Shown one piece after another: positions 9,823 through 18,104 of a stretch of DNA of 64,000 bases. The stretch spans positions 37,832 through 101,831 of the forward strand of contig CACOXV010000004.1 in the NCBI GenBank assembly GCA_902631295.1, read 5' to 3'. The notes beneath the pieces were generated by a model. The model made no database searches and was not told where the DNA came from. It saw only the letters and a program-made list of their open reading frames with translations. Position numbers and translations under genes: made by a program. Numbering within the stretch: position 1 is the stretch's first letter; every line of letters starts with the position of its first letter. Source of the stretch: Paracoccaceae bacterium (GTDB taxonomy: Bacteria; Pseudomonadota; Alphaproteobacteria; Rhodobacterales; Rhodobacteraceae).

Positions 9823-9942
9823 TTATTTCCTTCCACAGCTGCAACAAAAGTAATCTTGCGCTACCTCTGGCTCGATTGAAAAAGGTTTTTTTATCGTTAT
9901 AGAACCACCTTTAATTACCAGTCTCGAAGAAGAGTAGCCCAT
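9823..9942 (-). CDS. Possible 39-residue microprotein ending in a CCxC motif
   Basis: Short frame from ATG 9942 to TAA 9823, beginning MGYSSSRLVIKGG and ending FCCSCGRK. The closely spaced cysteines could bind metal, like half a zinc ribbon. I see no clear Shine-Dalgarno and do not recognise the sequence. It could equally be a decayed 3' remnant of a longer gene, since an in-frame stop lies only six codons upstream of the ATG. It shares strand with the small membrane protein downstream. Confidence 0.25.
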   Translation of the reverse strand: MGYSSSRLVIKGGSITIKKPFSIEPEVAQDYFCCSCGRK

Positions 9943-10026
9943 CTTTGGAGATATATGGCATTAATTATAAATGAGGTAAAAAAATAATCCAAAATCAAAA
10001 TTGAAGTAACTTAATAAATTATTTGT

Positions 10027-12555
10027 TTATTGGGACCTAAGAAATTTAGCTGGCTTTACTTTAAGAGATATTATTGCGAAATATAAACCTGCCAAGACAT
10101 TTGCTACTAATCCACCCGTGATAACCAAAAATACGGTCGGCCAAATTATTTGAAAAGGTAGCTCGAGGACATACGTCGTTATACTCCAAGCTCCACAGAT
10201 GGCAAAAAATATTGCTATGAAGCCTGCTGTAGCCCCTATGACTGAAAAACGAATTATATAACTTATAATAAGCTCCTTTTGCGTCGCTCCCAAAGTTTTC
10301 AGTATTGCCGCATCGTATGACCTTGCACTTTGTCCAGAGGCTGCTGACCCCAAAAGAACTAAAAATCCTGTTGCCAATGTAGTAAGTGCCCCATATGAGC
10401 TGGCAGTAGCTATTGAGCCTAATAGTTCGCTGACCCGCTCAATGACACCTCTTACTTTTATCAGCGTGATATTTGGAAATTTTTTTGCTAACGTGTTAAA
10501 AATCCCAATTTCTGACTCAGTATTGGCATAAATTGTTGTAATAAAACTGTGGGGTGCGTTTTTGAGCGCACTTGGGTTCATCGCGATAACGAAACCAATT
10601 CCAGCAGTTGAGAAGTCTACATTGCGTAGACTGGTAATTTCTCCGGTAATTTCCTTTCCCATTATATTTACTGTTATGTTATCACCGAGCCCAAGTCCAA
10701 GTTCCCCTGCTTGTTCAGCAGCAAAACTAATTTGGGTTTTTCCTGAATAATTTCTTGGCCAAAGCAGACCCTCTGTAAGGTTAAACCTTTCTGGTAATTC
10801 CTCAAAGTATGTAATGCCTCTATCTCCTTTAATTACCCAGTGATCGCCAGCCACTTCGGAAGCTTGTTCATTATTTATTTTTGTAATTATTCCTCGCAGC
10901 ATTGGGGCTTCATCAAACGAAGTAACGCCGTTGTAAGAATTCAAGATCCTACGTATTTCTTCAATTTGAGATTTTTGAATGTCGACTACGAAATAAGATG
11001 GGGCTACCTTTGGCAAATCGTTATTGATTGATGTCCTTAGATTACCATCGACCTGACCTATTATGGCAAGTACCGTTAAGCCCAATCCTATCGCGAGCAA
11101 TGAGTTAGAAGTTCCTTCTTGTGTGCCTCCCATAGAAGCCAGCGCCCAGCGTGTGGATGGACGGCCATTAGCAAATCTAGCTAATTTCTTGATAATTGCC
11201 ATCAAGATAAGTGCCGATAGAAATAAAGCTAACACAGCGACTGAAAAACCAAGCGCAAACCAACTTGTAAGTTTTGGGTTCTGATTAAATAAAGCTGAAG
11301 TAATTAAAAGAATAATTAAGAGACCCAAGCTCGAAATCACGTATTTAAAACTTGGTAAACTATAACTTAACAAATTCATTTCGCGAAATAGCGCCGCAGT
11401 CTTTATATTTTCACATCTCGATAATGGCCAAAGTGTGAATAATGTTGCGATTATTGCTCCGTATATAGCCGCCTCGTATATTGGTTTAAGAGAAAAAACT
11501 ATATCAATAGGGATTGGAATAATAACCTTAAGAAAAGGTGCTAAAATATGTGGTGCACTCGCTCCGAGGCCCAAGCCCAAAGCTATACCAAGCAAAGATA
11601 ACATAGATATCTGAATGAAATAAGTCATAAAAATCTGGAAATCCGTGGCGCCTAAACTTCTTAGGACAGCGATCGTAGTGATTTTTCTGTTAAGGTAACT
11701 TTTAACCGCTGATCCGATCCCAACACCCCCAACTATAAGACCTGCAAGACCAACCATTATAAAAAAGGCTGACAATCTGGTGACAAACTCAGAAATACCT
11801 GGTGCACCATTTCTGGAGTCTCTCCAACGCATGCCACTATTTTCAAATTTTGTTTTCGCAAGAGTTTCGAGAGAATCCAAGTTTTCACTTGGATCTATCT
11901 GTAGCCTATATTTGGCTGAAAAAAGTGTTCCGGGTACAATTAATCCAGATGTTTTCAAATCAGCAGTTTTTAAAATTGTTCTGGGTCCTAAACCAAAATT
12001 AGCGCCAGCATCATCGGGAGAAGTGACAATGATATCTCTCAAAATAAATTCAGTAAGTCCAAGACGGAAGGAGTCGCCTATAGAAATATCTAACCTTGAT
12101 ACAAGATCGCTTTCCATTATTGCACTTTTGGGTTGGCGCAATATATCTTGAAGTGCTCGTCCACTGGAAAGCTGGACGTCTCCAATTAGTGGGTATTTAT
12201 CATCTATAGCTTTTATCTGAGTGAGTACTCTTTCATTCTGGCCATCCCTGATGACATTGGCCATTGATCTAAATTCTAGGATTTCTGACATATTTGTGGA
12301 TATTGATTTAAGCCAATTAAGTTCTTCAGTATTTGCTACGCGATAGGTAAATTCTGCTTCTGCATCGCCGCCAAGTAACTCAGATCCTTTCTCACTAATA
12401 GCATATTCAATTCCACTCTTAACAGTTCCGACTGCAGTAATTGTTCCAACTCCCAGCATCAAGCATATTAGAAATAGTCGGAACCCGGAAATGCCTGAAC
12501 GTAGTTCGCGGATCGCCATTTGTGCTGAGAATTTGAGGTTTTCAAAAATAATCAC
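10027..12555 (-). CDS. ybbP: ABC transporter permease, YbbP/FtsX-MacB type
   Basis: Large 842-residue permease with duplicated FtsX-like cores. Hydrophobic segments lie near residues 20-40, around 260-440 (several, including FFIMVGLAGLIVGGVGIGS and the FtsX motif AVLRSLGATDFQIF), and 700-840 (a second ILKTLGATQKELI copy). Large periplasmic loops separate them. It pairs with the YbbA ATPase, whose stop overlaps its GTG start by four bases (GTGA). YbbAP systems often sit beside tesA, as here, and are thought to act in lipoprotein or lipid handling at the cell envelope; the substrate is unknown. Confidence 0.9.
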   Translation of the reverse strand: MIIFENLKFSAQMAIRELRSGISGFRLFLICLMLGVGTITAVGTVKSGIEYAISEKGSELLGGDAEAEFTYRVANTEELNWLKSISTNMSEILEFRSMANVIRDGQNERVLTQIKAIDDKYPLIGDVQLSSGRALQDILRQPKSAIMESDLVSRLDISIGDSFRLGLTEFILRDIIVTSPDDAGANFGLGPRTILKTADLKTSGLIVPGTLFSAKYRLQIDPSENLDSLETLAKTKFENSGMRWRDSRNGAPGISEFVTRLSAFFIMVGLAGLIVGGVGIGSAVKSYLNRKITTIAVLRSLGATDFQIFMTYFIQISMLSLLGIALGLGLGASAPHILAPFLKVIIPIPIDIVFSLKPIYEAAIYGAIIATLFTLWPLSRCENIKTAALFREMNLLSYSLPSFKYVISSLGLLIILLITSALFNQNPKLTSWFALGFSVAVLALFLSALILMAIIKKLARFANGRPSTRWALASMGGTQEGTSNSLLAIGLGLTVLAIIGQVDGNLRTSINNDLPKVAPSYFVVDIQKSQIEEIRRILNSYNGVTSFDEAPMLRGIITKINNEQASEVAGDHWVIKGDRGITYFEELPERFNLTEGLLWPRNYSGKTQISFAAEQAGELGLGLGDNITVNIMGKEITGEITSLRNVDFSTAGIGFVIAMNPSALKNAPHSFITTIYANTESEIGIFNTLAKKFPNITLIKVRGVIERVSELLGSIATASSYGALTTLATGFLVLLGSAASGQSARSYDAAILKTLGATQKELIISYIIRFSVIGATAGFIAIFFAICGAWSITTYVLELPFQIIWPTVFLVITGGLVANVLAGLYFAIISLKVKPAKFLRSQ

Positions 12556-13220
12556 AAAAGTTTTCCATCTCTAATTTTGATGATCCTATCGCATTTTTTT
12601 GCAAGTTCTCTGGAGTGGGTAACCAGAAAAAGTGTAGTATCGTTCTCATTTTTGATTTCAAAAAGTAGATCAACAATGGCTTTGGTATTCTCCTCATCCA
12701 AATTCCCTGTTGGTTCATCTGCTAAAAGGATTTTGGGATTTGAAACATATGCTCTTGCCAGTGCTACACGTTGTTGTTCCCCGCCAGACAGCTGTGAGGG
12801 ATAATGACCAGCACGATGCGATAGTCCAACCCTATCTAATGCCATGATAGCGTGTTTATTTGGATTTTTTGAAAACGAAATTTCTAAGGGTGTTGCGACG
12901 TTTTCGAGTGCTGTGAGTGTGGGTATCAAGTGAAAGGATTGAAAAACAACTCCAACGTTATTTCTACGCAGCCTCGATAGCTTGTCTTCCGACATTTCTG
13001 TAATTACTTGACCCAAAATTTCTATTTCTCCACTCGAGGCTCGCTCTAACCCACCAGCCAGCATCAACAGTGAAGACTTTCCCGATCCCGATGGGCCTAT
13101 CAATCCAATACTTTCACCTTGATCAATGTTTAGTGAAATATTTTTTATAATGTTCACATTGCCTGCGTTGCCTTTCAGCGTCAAAGATACATTTTGTAAA
13201 GAAATAATCGGCGTTCGCAT
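12552..13220 (-). CDS. ybbA: ABC transporter ATP-binding protein, YbbA/LolD type
   Basis: ATPase of the YbbAP system, 222 residues, same class as LolD and MacB. Walker A GPSGSGKSS, Q-loop VFQSFHLIPTLTA, signature LSGGEQQRVALARA, Walker B ILLADEPTGNLD and switch His (LVTHSRE) are all present. It is translationally coupled to ybbP downstream. The start lies only 12 bases from the start of divergent tesA, so their promoters must overlap the opposite coding sequence, or tesA starts later. Confidence 0.93.
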   Translation of the reverse strand: MRTPIISLQNVSLTLKGNAGNVNIIKNISLNIDQGESIGLIGPSGSGKSSLLMLAGGLERASSGEIEILGQVITEMSEDKLSRLRRNNVGVVFQSFHLIPTLTALENVATPLEISFSKNPNKHAIMALDRVGLSHRAGHYPSQLSGGEQQRVALARAYVSNPKILLADEPTGNLDEENTKAIVDLLFEIKNENDTTLFLVTHSRELAKKCDRIIKIRDGKLL

Positions 13221-13232
13221 GAAAGCTCTCTA

Positions 13233-13907
13233 ATGATTTTTATAGACAAAGTTAAATATGGTTTATTTTCGGTTGTGAGCAAGACGATCATTTTACTATT
13301 TGTGTTTTCCTCATTTGCCCACGCTGATAATAAAATAAAAATACTTATGCTTGGAGATAGCTTAACTCAGGGATATGGGTTGGAAGAAAAAAAAGGGTTG
13401 GTTCCTAAGCTTCAGAATTGGCTCTCAACCAATAATGTCGAGGTACTGCTAATTAATGGCGGGGTTTCTGGCGATACGACATTAGGGGGTTCCGAAAGGT
13501 TGGACTGGTTGCTTACTCCAAGTATAAATGGCGTAGTAGTTGCGCTTGGTGGAAACGATTTATTGCGAGGTTTTGATCCGAAATTTACCAAAAATAATCT
13601 ACAAGAAATTTTCAAAACTTTGAAATTGAAGGGAATTAATAGTGTAATCGTTGGGACTATTTCTCCATTAAATTACGGTCCCCAATTCAAAAAGGAACAT
13701 GATGCGATATATCCTTCGTTAGCGAGTGAATATAATCTTTTTTATATAGACAGCCTATTTTCCCCATTAATTGACAAAAAAACGCAGGAAATTTCAGTCA
13801 ATTTACTTCAAGCCGATGGCATTCACCCGAATGAGAAGGGAGTCGAGGCAATAGTGAACTATATTGGTCCAGTTATTAGAGATTTTACATATTCGCTGTC
13901 GCAATAG
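13233..13907 (+). CDS. tesA: SGNH-hydrolase arylesterase/acyl-CoA thioesterase TesA-like, exported
   Basis: Periplasmic SGNH/GDSL hydrolase of the TesA (lysophospholipase L1, thioesterase I, arylesterase) family. Block I LMLGDSLTQGYGL carries the nucleophilic Ser (43 in this numbering), block III is ALGGNDLLRG, and block V DGIHPNEKG gives the Asp-His pair. An N-terminal signal peptide ends at SSFAHA. The ATG at 13233 yields a long n-region; a GTG at 13275 (VSKTIILLFVFSS) would give a more typical 17-residue signal and leave space for a divergent promoter. Neither has a strong ribosome site. Confidence 0.9.
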   Translation: MIFIDKVKYGLFSVVSKTIILLFVFSSFAHADNKIKILMLGDSLTQGYGLEEKKGLVPKLQNWLSTNNVEVLLINGGVSGDTTLGGSERLDWLLTPSINGVVVALGGNDLLRGFDPKFTKNNLQEIFKTLKLKGINSVIVGTISPLNYGPQFKKEHDAIYPSLASEYNLFYIDSLFSPLIDKKTQEISVNLLQADGIHPNEKGVEAIVNYIGPVIRDFTYSLSQ

Positions 13908-14099
13908 ACTGTAAAAAATTAATCATGATTGTTACCACCAGTTATTTAGGTGTTAAAAAAATTTATCAGCAAGATGCCAAGATGTCACAAAAAGCGTCGG
14001 CAGAAAAATGAACCCTTGAACTTCTCTTGTAAAAAATACTACACCCGTGACCAGCTGGCTACAGAGCGCGTACTACCTTAATTGATATTAGGAGATAAA

Positions 14100-14318
14100 A
14101 TGGCCAAAGAAGAATTACTCGAGTTTCCAGGGATTGTAAAAGAGTTACTGCCCAATGCTACATTCCGAGTTGAGCTTGAAAATGGTCATGAAATAATCGC
14201 GCATACGGCAGGTAAAATGAGAAAGAATAGAATTCGTGTCCTTGCGGGTGATCGCGTTCAGGTGGAAATGACACCCTATGATTTGACGAAGGGGCGGATA
14301 AATTATCGTCATAAATAG
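14100..14318 (+). CDS. infA: Translation initiation factor IF-1
   Basis: S1/OB-fold initiation factor that binds the ribosomal A site with IF-2 and IF-3. The 72-residue protein ([18 protein letters not shown]... NYRHK) is almost canonical. The start at 14100 has AGGAG six bases upstream. It heads a tight rightward set infA-maf-RNase E/G, with maf beginning three bases after the infA stop. A TTGAAC at 14016-14021 may be part of its promoter, but the -10 element is ambiguous. Confidence 0.97.
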   Translation: MAKEELLEFPGIVKELLPNATFRVELENGHEIIAHTAGKMRKNRIRVLAGDRVQVEMTPYDLTKGRINYRHK

Positions 14319-14321
14319 CCG

Positions 14322-14894
14322 TTGAAGCTTGTACTTGGATCAAGCAGCCCTCGGCGGCTAGAATTACTATCCCAGATAGGTGTAATCCCTGACGAAATTC
14401 GGGCACCAGAGATAGATGAAAAATGTATTAACGGAGAATTACCGCGTAAATACTGCAATCGAGTAGTATTGGCAAAGCTCAATGCAATTACATGTAATCC
14501 AGACGAAGTGGTTCTTTGTGGCGATACGACCGTTGCTTTGGGCAGGAGGATCTTTGGTAAGCCAAAGGATAAAGACCAGGCTATGAAATATTTAATTGCT
14601 CTTTCTGGTAGAAGACATCGGGTTATAACAGCAATAGCCGTTCGATCTAATGATAAAATTTGGACAAAAGATGTTGTTAGTGTTGTAAAATTCAAGGTTC
14701 TTTCCGAAAAAGAGGTTGAGGATTATATAAGTACCGGCGATTGGGAAGGAAAAGCGGGAGCTTATGGTATCCAAGGGCATGCCAGTAAATTTATTCCGTG
14801 GATATCGGGCTCTTTCTCAGCGATAGTTGGCTTGCCTTTGTTAGAAACAAATAACTTGTTAGTTAAAGCAGGTTATATAATGCGACGAGTTTGA
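14322..14894 (+). CDS. maf: Maf-like nucleotide pyrophosphatase
   Basis: Maf/YhdE-family pyrophosphatase that hydrolyses non-canonical or pyrimidine nucleoside triphosphates. The N-terminal phosphate loop [11 protein letters not shown], the catalytic Asp in [18 protein letters not shown] and the [15 protein letters not shown] segment are all visible in 190 residues. The start is TTG at 14322, three bases after infA; there is no alternative that keeps the essential loop. The end overlaps or abuts the RNase E/G gene. The infA-maf-RNase order is typical of alphaproteobacteria. Confidence 0.92.
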   Translation: MKLVLGSSSPRRLELLSQIGVIPDEIRAPEIDEKCINGELPRKYCNRVVLAKLNAITCNPDEVVLCGDTTVALGRRIFGKPKDKDQAMKYLIALSGRRHRVITAIAVRSNDKIWTKDVVSVVKFKVLSEKEVEDYISTGDWEGKAGAYGIQGHASKFIPWISGSFSAIVGLPLLETNNLLVKAGYIMRRV

Positions 14895-14896
14895 AG

Positions 14897-15910
14897 ATGA
14901 ATGGAAAGATAGCTTTACTTGATTATTTTGAAGGTAAAGAGGCAGCTGCATTGCTAATAGATGGTGAGTTATACGATTTTTTTGCAGAGGAAGATATAAT
15001 AGCACCTGGTTCTATTTTCAGAGTAAAAGTAAAGCGCCAGCTAAAAGGAAGTGGTGGCGTTTTTGTTGAAAGTCCAGATGGTGAGTTTTTTTTACATCAA
15101 ACAAAAGGAATAAACACTGGCGATGTTATTTTAGTACAAGTTAGTAGTTATGGTGATAAAGAAAAACTGCCTCGTGTCACAACAAAAATACTTTTTAAAA
15201 GTAGATATGCAATAGTAACACCTTTTGCTGTCGGGCTTAATATAGCCAAGAACATCCAAGATGATGAAAGAAGAATTTGGCTTAAACAAATGGTTACAGG
15301 GGGGCTTGAAGAAATTCCTTATGGGATGATTTTGAGATCATCTTGCAATTCTGCCAGTGATAGTAAAATCCTTAATGACTGTGGAAACATGATCGCATCT
15401 GCTCAAAATGTATTATCTGATGATAATAATAAGCTCGGGTTAGTATATCGATCTCATTCTCCGCATCAAATGGCATGGCGGGAATGGAACGATATACCGG
15501 CTGCAGATAAAAGCAGCGGCTCATTTGCTGAGTATGGAGTTTTAGAATTAATCGATGAGCTCAAAAATTCAAAAGTTGTTATTAATGAGTGTAATTACTA
15601 TATCGAACCCACAAAAGCCTTTGTGGCGGTAGATGTTAATACTGCGGCGGATTTTTCATTTGCTGCCGGATTAAAAGCTAATCTTGCGATGGCCAAAGAT
15701 CTACCGCGTCAATTACGATTGAGAGGTTTGGGAGGGCAAATAGTTATAGATCCTGCACCAATTCCTAAAAGAGATCGAAAAACATTAGAAAATGCGCTTC
15801 GGGCAGCATTCCGAAAAGATACAGTCGAAACTAATTTCGTCGGGTGGACAGCCATGGGCTTGGTTGAATTACAGAGAGCAAGAATTCGCCCTAATTGGTT
15901 AAATCTTTAG
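14897..15910 (+). CDS. Short ribonuclease E/G family protein
   Basis: RNase E/G catalytic-core protein of about 337 residues, much shorter than RNase E and lacking the zinc-link and scaffold regions. An S1-like region comes first (about 35-110, PGSIFRVKVKRQ... VFVESPDGEFFLH), then the 5'-sensor and DNase-I-like parts. The two catalytic-site aspartates are present in AFVAVDVNTA and LGGQIVIDPAP. ATG 14897 is preferred, with a TTG at 14891 possible, which would overlap the maf stop. The reduced form next to maf is a known alphaproteobacterial arrangement; its RNA targets are unknown. Confidence 0.87.
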   Translation: MNGKIALLDYFEGKEAAALLIDGELYDFFAEEDIIAPGSIFRVKVKRQLKGSGGVFVESPDGEFFLHQTKGINTGDVILVQVSSYGDKEKLPRVTTKILFKSRYAIVTPFAVGLNIAKNIQDDERRIWLKQMVTGGLEEIPYGMILRSSCNSASDSKILNDCGNMIASAQNVLSDDNNKLGLVYRSHSPHQMAWREWNDIPAADKSSGSFAEYGVLELIDELKNSKVVINECNYYIEPTKAFVAVDVNTAADFSFAAGLKANLAMAKDLPRQLRLRGLGGQIVIDPAPIPKRDRKTLENALRAAFRKDTVETNFVGWTAMGLVELQRARIRPNWLNL

Positions 15911-15942
15911 TTGAGATCAGCATAATAGCAAGTTATTGTCGC

Positions 15943-17514
15943 CTAAACCGCTGTATCTTTATAATTGATTTCCTTTTTATCTTGACCGAGCCTATTGCGC
16001 CGGATGTGTAATCTATTTAAAGCATTCAAATATGCTTTAGCTGATGCAACCACGGTATCTGTGTCTGCAGATTGTCCCGTAGAAATATTCCCTTTATCTT
16101 CCATTCGAACAGTTACTGTAGCTTGTGCATCTGTTCCCTCGGTTACCGCATGCACTTGATATAGCTGTAACTTTGCGCTGTGAGGATACAACGACTTAAC
16201 CGCATTAAAGGTTGCATCAACCGGTCCATCGCCCTTGGCAATAGTTGACATTTCGTTGCCGTCAATTATCAGCATCATTTCTGCACTTTGTGGCCCATGT
16301 GTTCCGCATTTAACCTCCAAAGATTTTAATATTATGTGATCATTGTCTGCATCTTCGCCAGCACGCATAAGTGCTATAAGGTCTTCATCATAAATCTCTT
16401 TTTTCCTATCCGCTAATTCTTTGAAGCGGACAAATACATCCTTCAGTTGATTATCAGCCAACTGGTAGCCCAATTCCTCCAGTTTAGCTCTGAGTGCCGC
16501 CCGACCTGAGTGTTTGCCTAAAACTAGATTTGTTTCAGACAAACCTATGTCTTCAGGGCGCATTATTTCAAAAGTTTCAGAATTTTTCAGCATACCATCT
16601 TGGTGTATGCCGCTTTCATGAGCAAATGCATTTTTGCCAACAATAGCCTTATTAAATTGGACTGGAAAACCTGAAACAATTGCAACCCTCCTTGAGAGAT
16701 TCATTAATTTAGTTGCATCTACTTTTGTGTGGTAAGGCATTATATCAGCTCTTACTTTAAGTGCCATCACAACTTCTTCGAGCGCCGTATTTCCAGCTCG
16801 CTCCCCAAGTCCGTTAATTGTGCACTCTATTTGCCGAGCCCCTCCCTCGACCGCTGCAAGAGCATTCGCAGTGGCCATACCTAAATCATTGTGACAATGA
16901 GTTGCGAATACGACCTCATCTGCTCCCGGAACATTCTCAATAAGCATGCGAATTAAATCGGCAGATTCGACAGGAGCAGTGTAACCCACAGTATCGGGAA
17001 TGTTGATTGTTGATGCGCCAGCCTTAATTGCTATCTCCACAACGCGCATCAAATAATCGTGTTCTGTGCGGGTGGCATCCATTGGGGACCACTGAACATT
17101 ATCGCATAAGTTTCGGGCATGTGTCACCGTATCGTGGATCAGCTCTGCCATCTGATCTTTGTCAAGATTTGGAATAGCCCGGTGTAACGGCGATGTTCCA
17201 ATAAATGTGTGTATTCGAGATTTATCGGCATTTTTTACAGCTTCCCAGCATCGATCAATATCTTTATAATTTGCGCGGGCTAATCCACAGATCGTAGAAT
17301 TTTTAGAGCGTCGGGCGATTTCACTGACCGCTTTAAAGTCTCCCTCTGAGGCGATAGGGAAACCTGCTTCTATGATATCGACACCCATTTCATCCAAAAG
17401 CTCAGCTATTTCGAGCTTTTCTTCGTGGGTCATAGTCGCGCCCGGTGACTGCTCTCCATCACGAAGCGTTGTGTCAAAGATTACTACCCTATTGTTACGG
17501 TTATTATTTTTCAT
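15943..17514 (-). CDS. leuA: 2-Isopropylmalate synthase
   Basis: Committing enzyme of leucine synthesis: acetyl-CoA plus 2-oxoisovalerate to 2-isopropylmalate. The 523-residue protein has the TIM-barrel catalytic part with FDTTLRDGEQSPG (metal Asp), FATHCHNDLGMA (metal His pair) and INGLGERAGN, and a C-terminal leucine-sensing domain from about residue 390 (DHIILKSLEVKCG). Feedback inhibition by leucine is expected from this domain. It is transcribed alone from a 250-base upstream region that holds a stable hairpin and mini-ORF. The ATG has only a weak purine site. Confidence 0.96.
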   Translation of the reverse strand: MKNNNRNNRVVIFDTTLRDGEQSPGATMTHEEKLEIAELLDEMGVDIIEAGFPIASEGDFKAVSEIARRSKNSTICGLARANYKDIDRCWEAVKNADKSRIHTFIGTSPLHRAIPNLDKDQMAELIHDTVTHARNLCDNVQWSPMDATRTEHDYLMRVVEIAIKAGASTINIPDTVGYTAPVESADLIRMLIENVPGADEVVFATHCHNDLGMATANALAAVEGGARQIECTINGLGERAGNTALEEVVMALKVRADIMPYHTKVDATKLMNLSRRVAIVSGFPVQFNKAIVGKNAFAHESGIHQDGMLKNSETFEIMRPEDIGLSETNLVLGKHSGRAALRAKLEELGYQLADNQLKDVFVRFKELADRKKEIYDEDLIALMRAGEDADNDHIILKSLEVKCGTHGPQSAEMMLIIDGNEMSTIAKGDGPVDATFNAVKSLYPHSAKLQLYQVHAVTEGTDAQATVTVRMEDKGNISTGQSADTDTVVASAKAYLNALNRLHIRRNRLGQDKKEINYKDTAV

Positions 17515-17543
17515 TTGAAAACTCTATGTTTGGTATTTTTGAT

Positions 17544-17561
17544 TTAGTTCGATGCGTTCAT
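17544..17561 (-). CDS. Possible five-codon leader ORF before leuA
   Basis: ATG-AAC-GCA-TCG-AAC-TAA on the minus strand, preceded five bases upstream by GGGGAG, a better ribosome site than the one of leuA itself. It contains no leucine codon, so it is not a classic leucine attenuator peptide. Its ribosome site lies in the 3' arm of the leader hairpin. May be chance. Confidence 0.25.
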   Translation of the reverse strand: MNASN

Positions 17562-17566
17562 TGTCT

Positions 17567-17603
17567 CCCCTGAGCGGACGCACCTTTCTGGCACGCTCAG
17601 AGG
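17567..17603 (-). promoter_or_regulatory. Stable hairpin in the leuA leader, possibly pseudoknotted
   Basis: On the minus strand CCTCTGAGCG pairs with CGCTCAGGGG over ten base pairs (one G-U) around a 17-base loop. The plus-strand RNA would have a C-A mismatch there, which favours a minus-strand transcript, that is, the leuA leader. Loop bases GGTGCGT can pair with ACGCATC at 17557-17551 downstream, giving a possible H-type pseudoknot. No T-run follows, so it is not a simple terminator. I match it to no known riboswitch class. Confidence 0.5.
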
Positions 17604-17813
17604 CTGCCTAGTATCAGGATTTGCTTTTGATTTATTACCTTACAAATTTTGGACATTGAACTCATTCACACCAAGACATTTTTCAATATTAAGTTTATAC
17701 ATGCATTGTTTTAAAGTAAAACAATAAAATAATTATTGCTCGTAAGGTGTGCGTAGTAGACACATAGTGCAACAGCTTATATTTTGAACGAGAATTTTGT
17801 GAGGCCTATAGTT

Positions 17814-18026
17814 TTGAACGAGCAAGTGGAAAAAAGTTTAGAAAAAATTGAAGCGGTGATTTCTGAGTTATTGCGGAATAGCGAAGATTTATCAGATGTT
17901 GTTGCGGCTCAAGATAAAGAAATTTCCAGAATAAAAGATAGCCTACAGTGGCTTTTAGAACAAGAATTTGAACGTCAAAATATTGAGAACACAGCCACAG
18001 CTGAAAAACCGCCACCACATTGGTAG
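17814..18026 (+). CDS. slyX: SlyX family protein
   Basis: Small coiled-coil protein of unknown function in the SlyX family, about 70 residues: a heptad-rich helix (VEKSLEKIEAVISELLRN... QDKEISRIKDSLQWLLEQE) and the family-typical proline-His tail ending PPPHW. The open frame reaches back to a TTG at 17784; I prefer TTG 17814 because GAGG at 17801-17804 precedes it and the length then fits. The 11 bases TTTTGAACGAG occur at both candidate starts, 30 bases apart and in frame. A MORN-repeat gene follows after 78 bases. Confidence 0.75.
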   Translation: MNEQVEKSLEKIEAVISELLRNSEDLSDVVAAQDKEISRIKDSLQWLLEQEFERQNIENTATAEKPPPHW

Positions 18027-18104
18027 ATACGAAAGCAATTGTCATTTTATTGAAGCTAAAGTAGGCTTTAGTAAATAATAAAACAAAGCACAAATGGGCG
18101 TACT

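Noticed and set aside
13981..14060. TTGAAC-based promoter for infA
   Set aside because: The -35 is good but possible -10 elements fit only at 15 or 18 bases and weakly; noted in the infA entry rather than called.
17515..17783. Classic leucine attenuator upstream of leuA
   Set aside because: No leader peptide with Leu codons and no terminator T-run; the hairpin and mini-ORF are reported instead.
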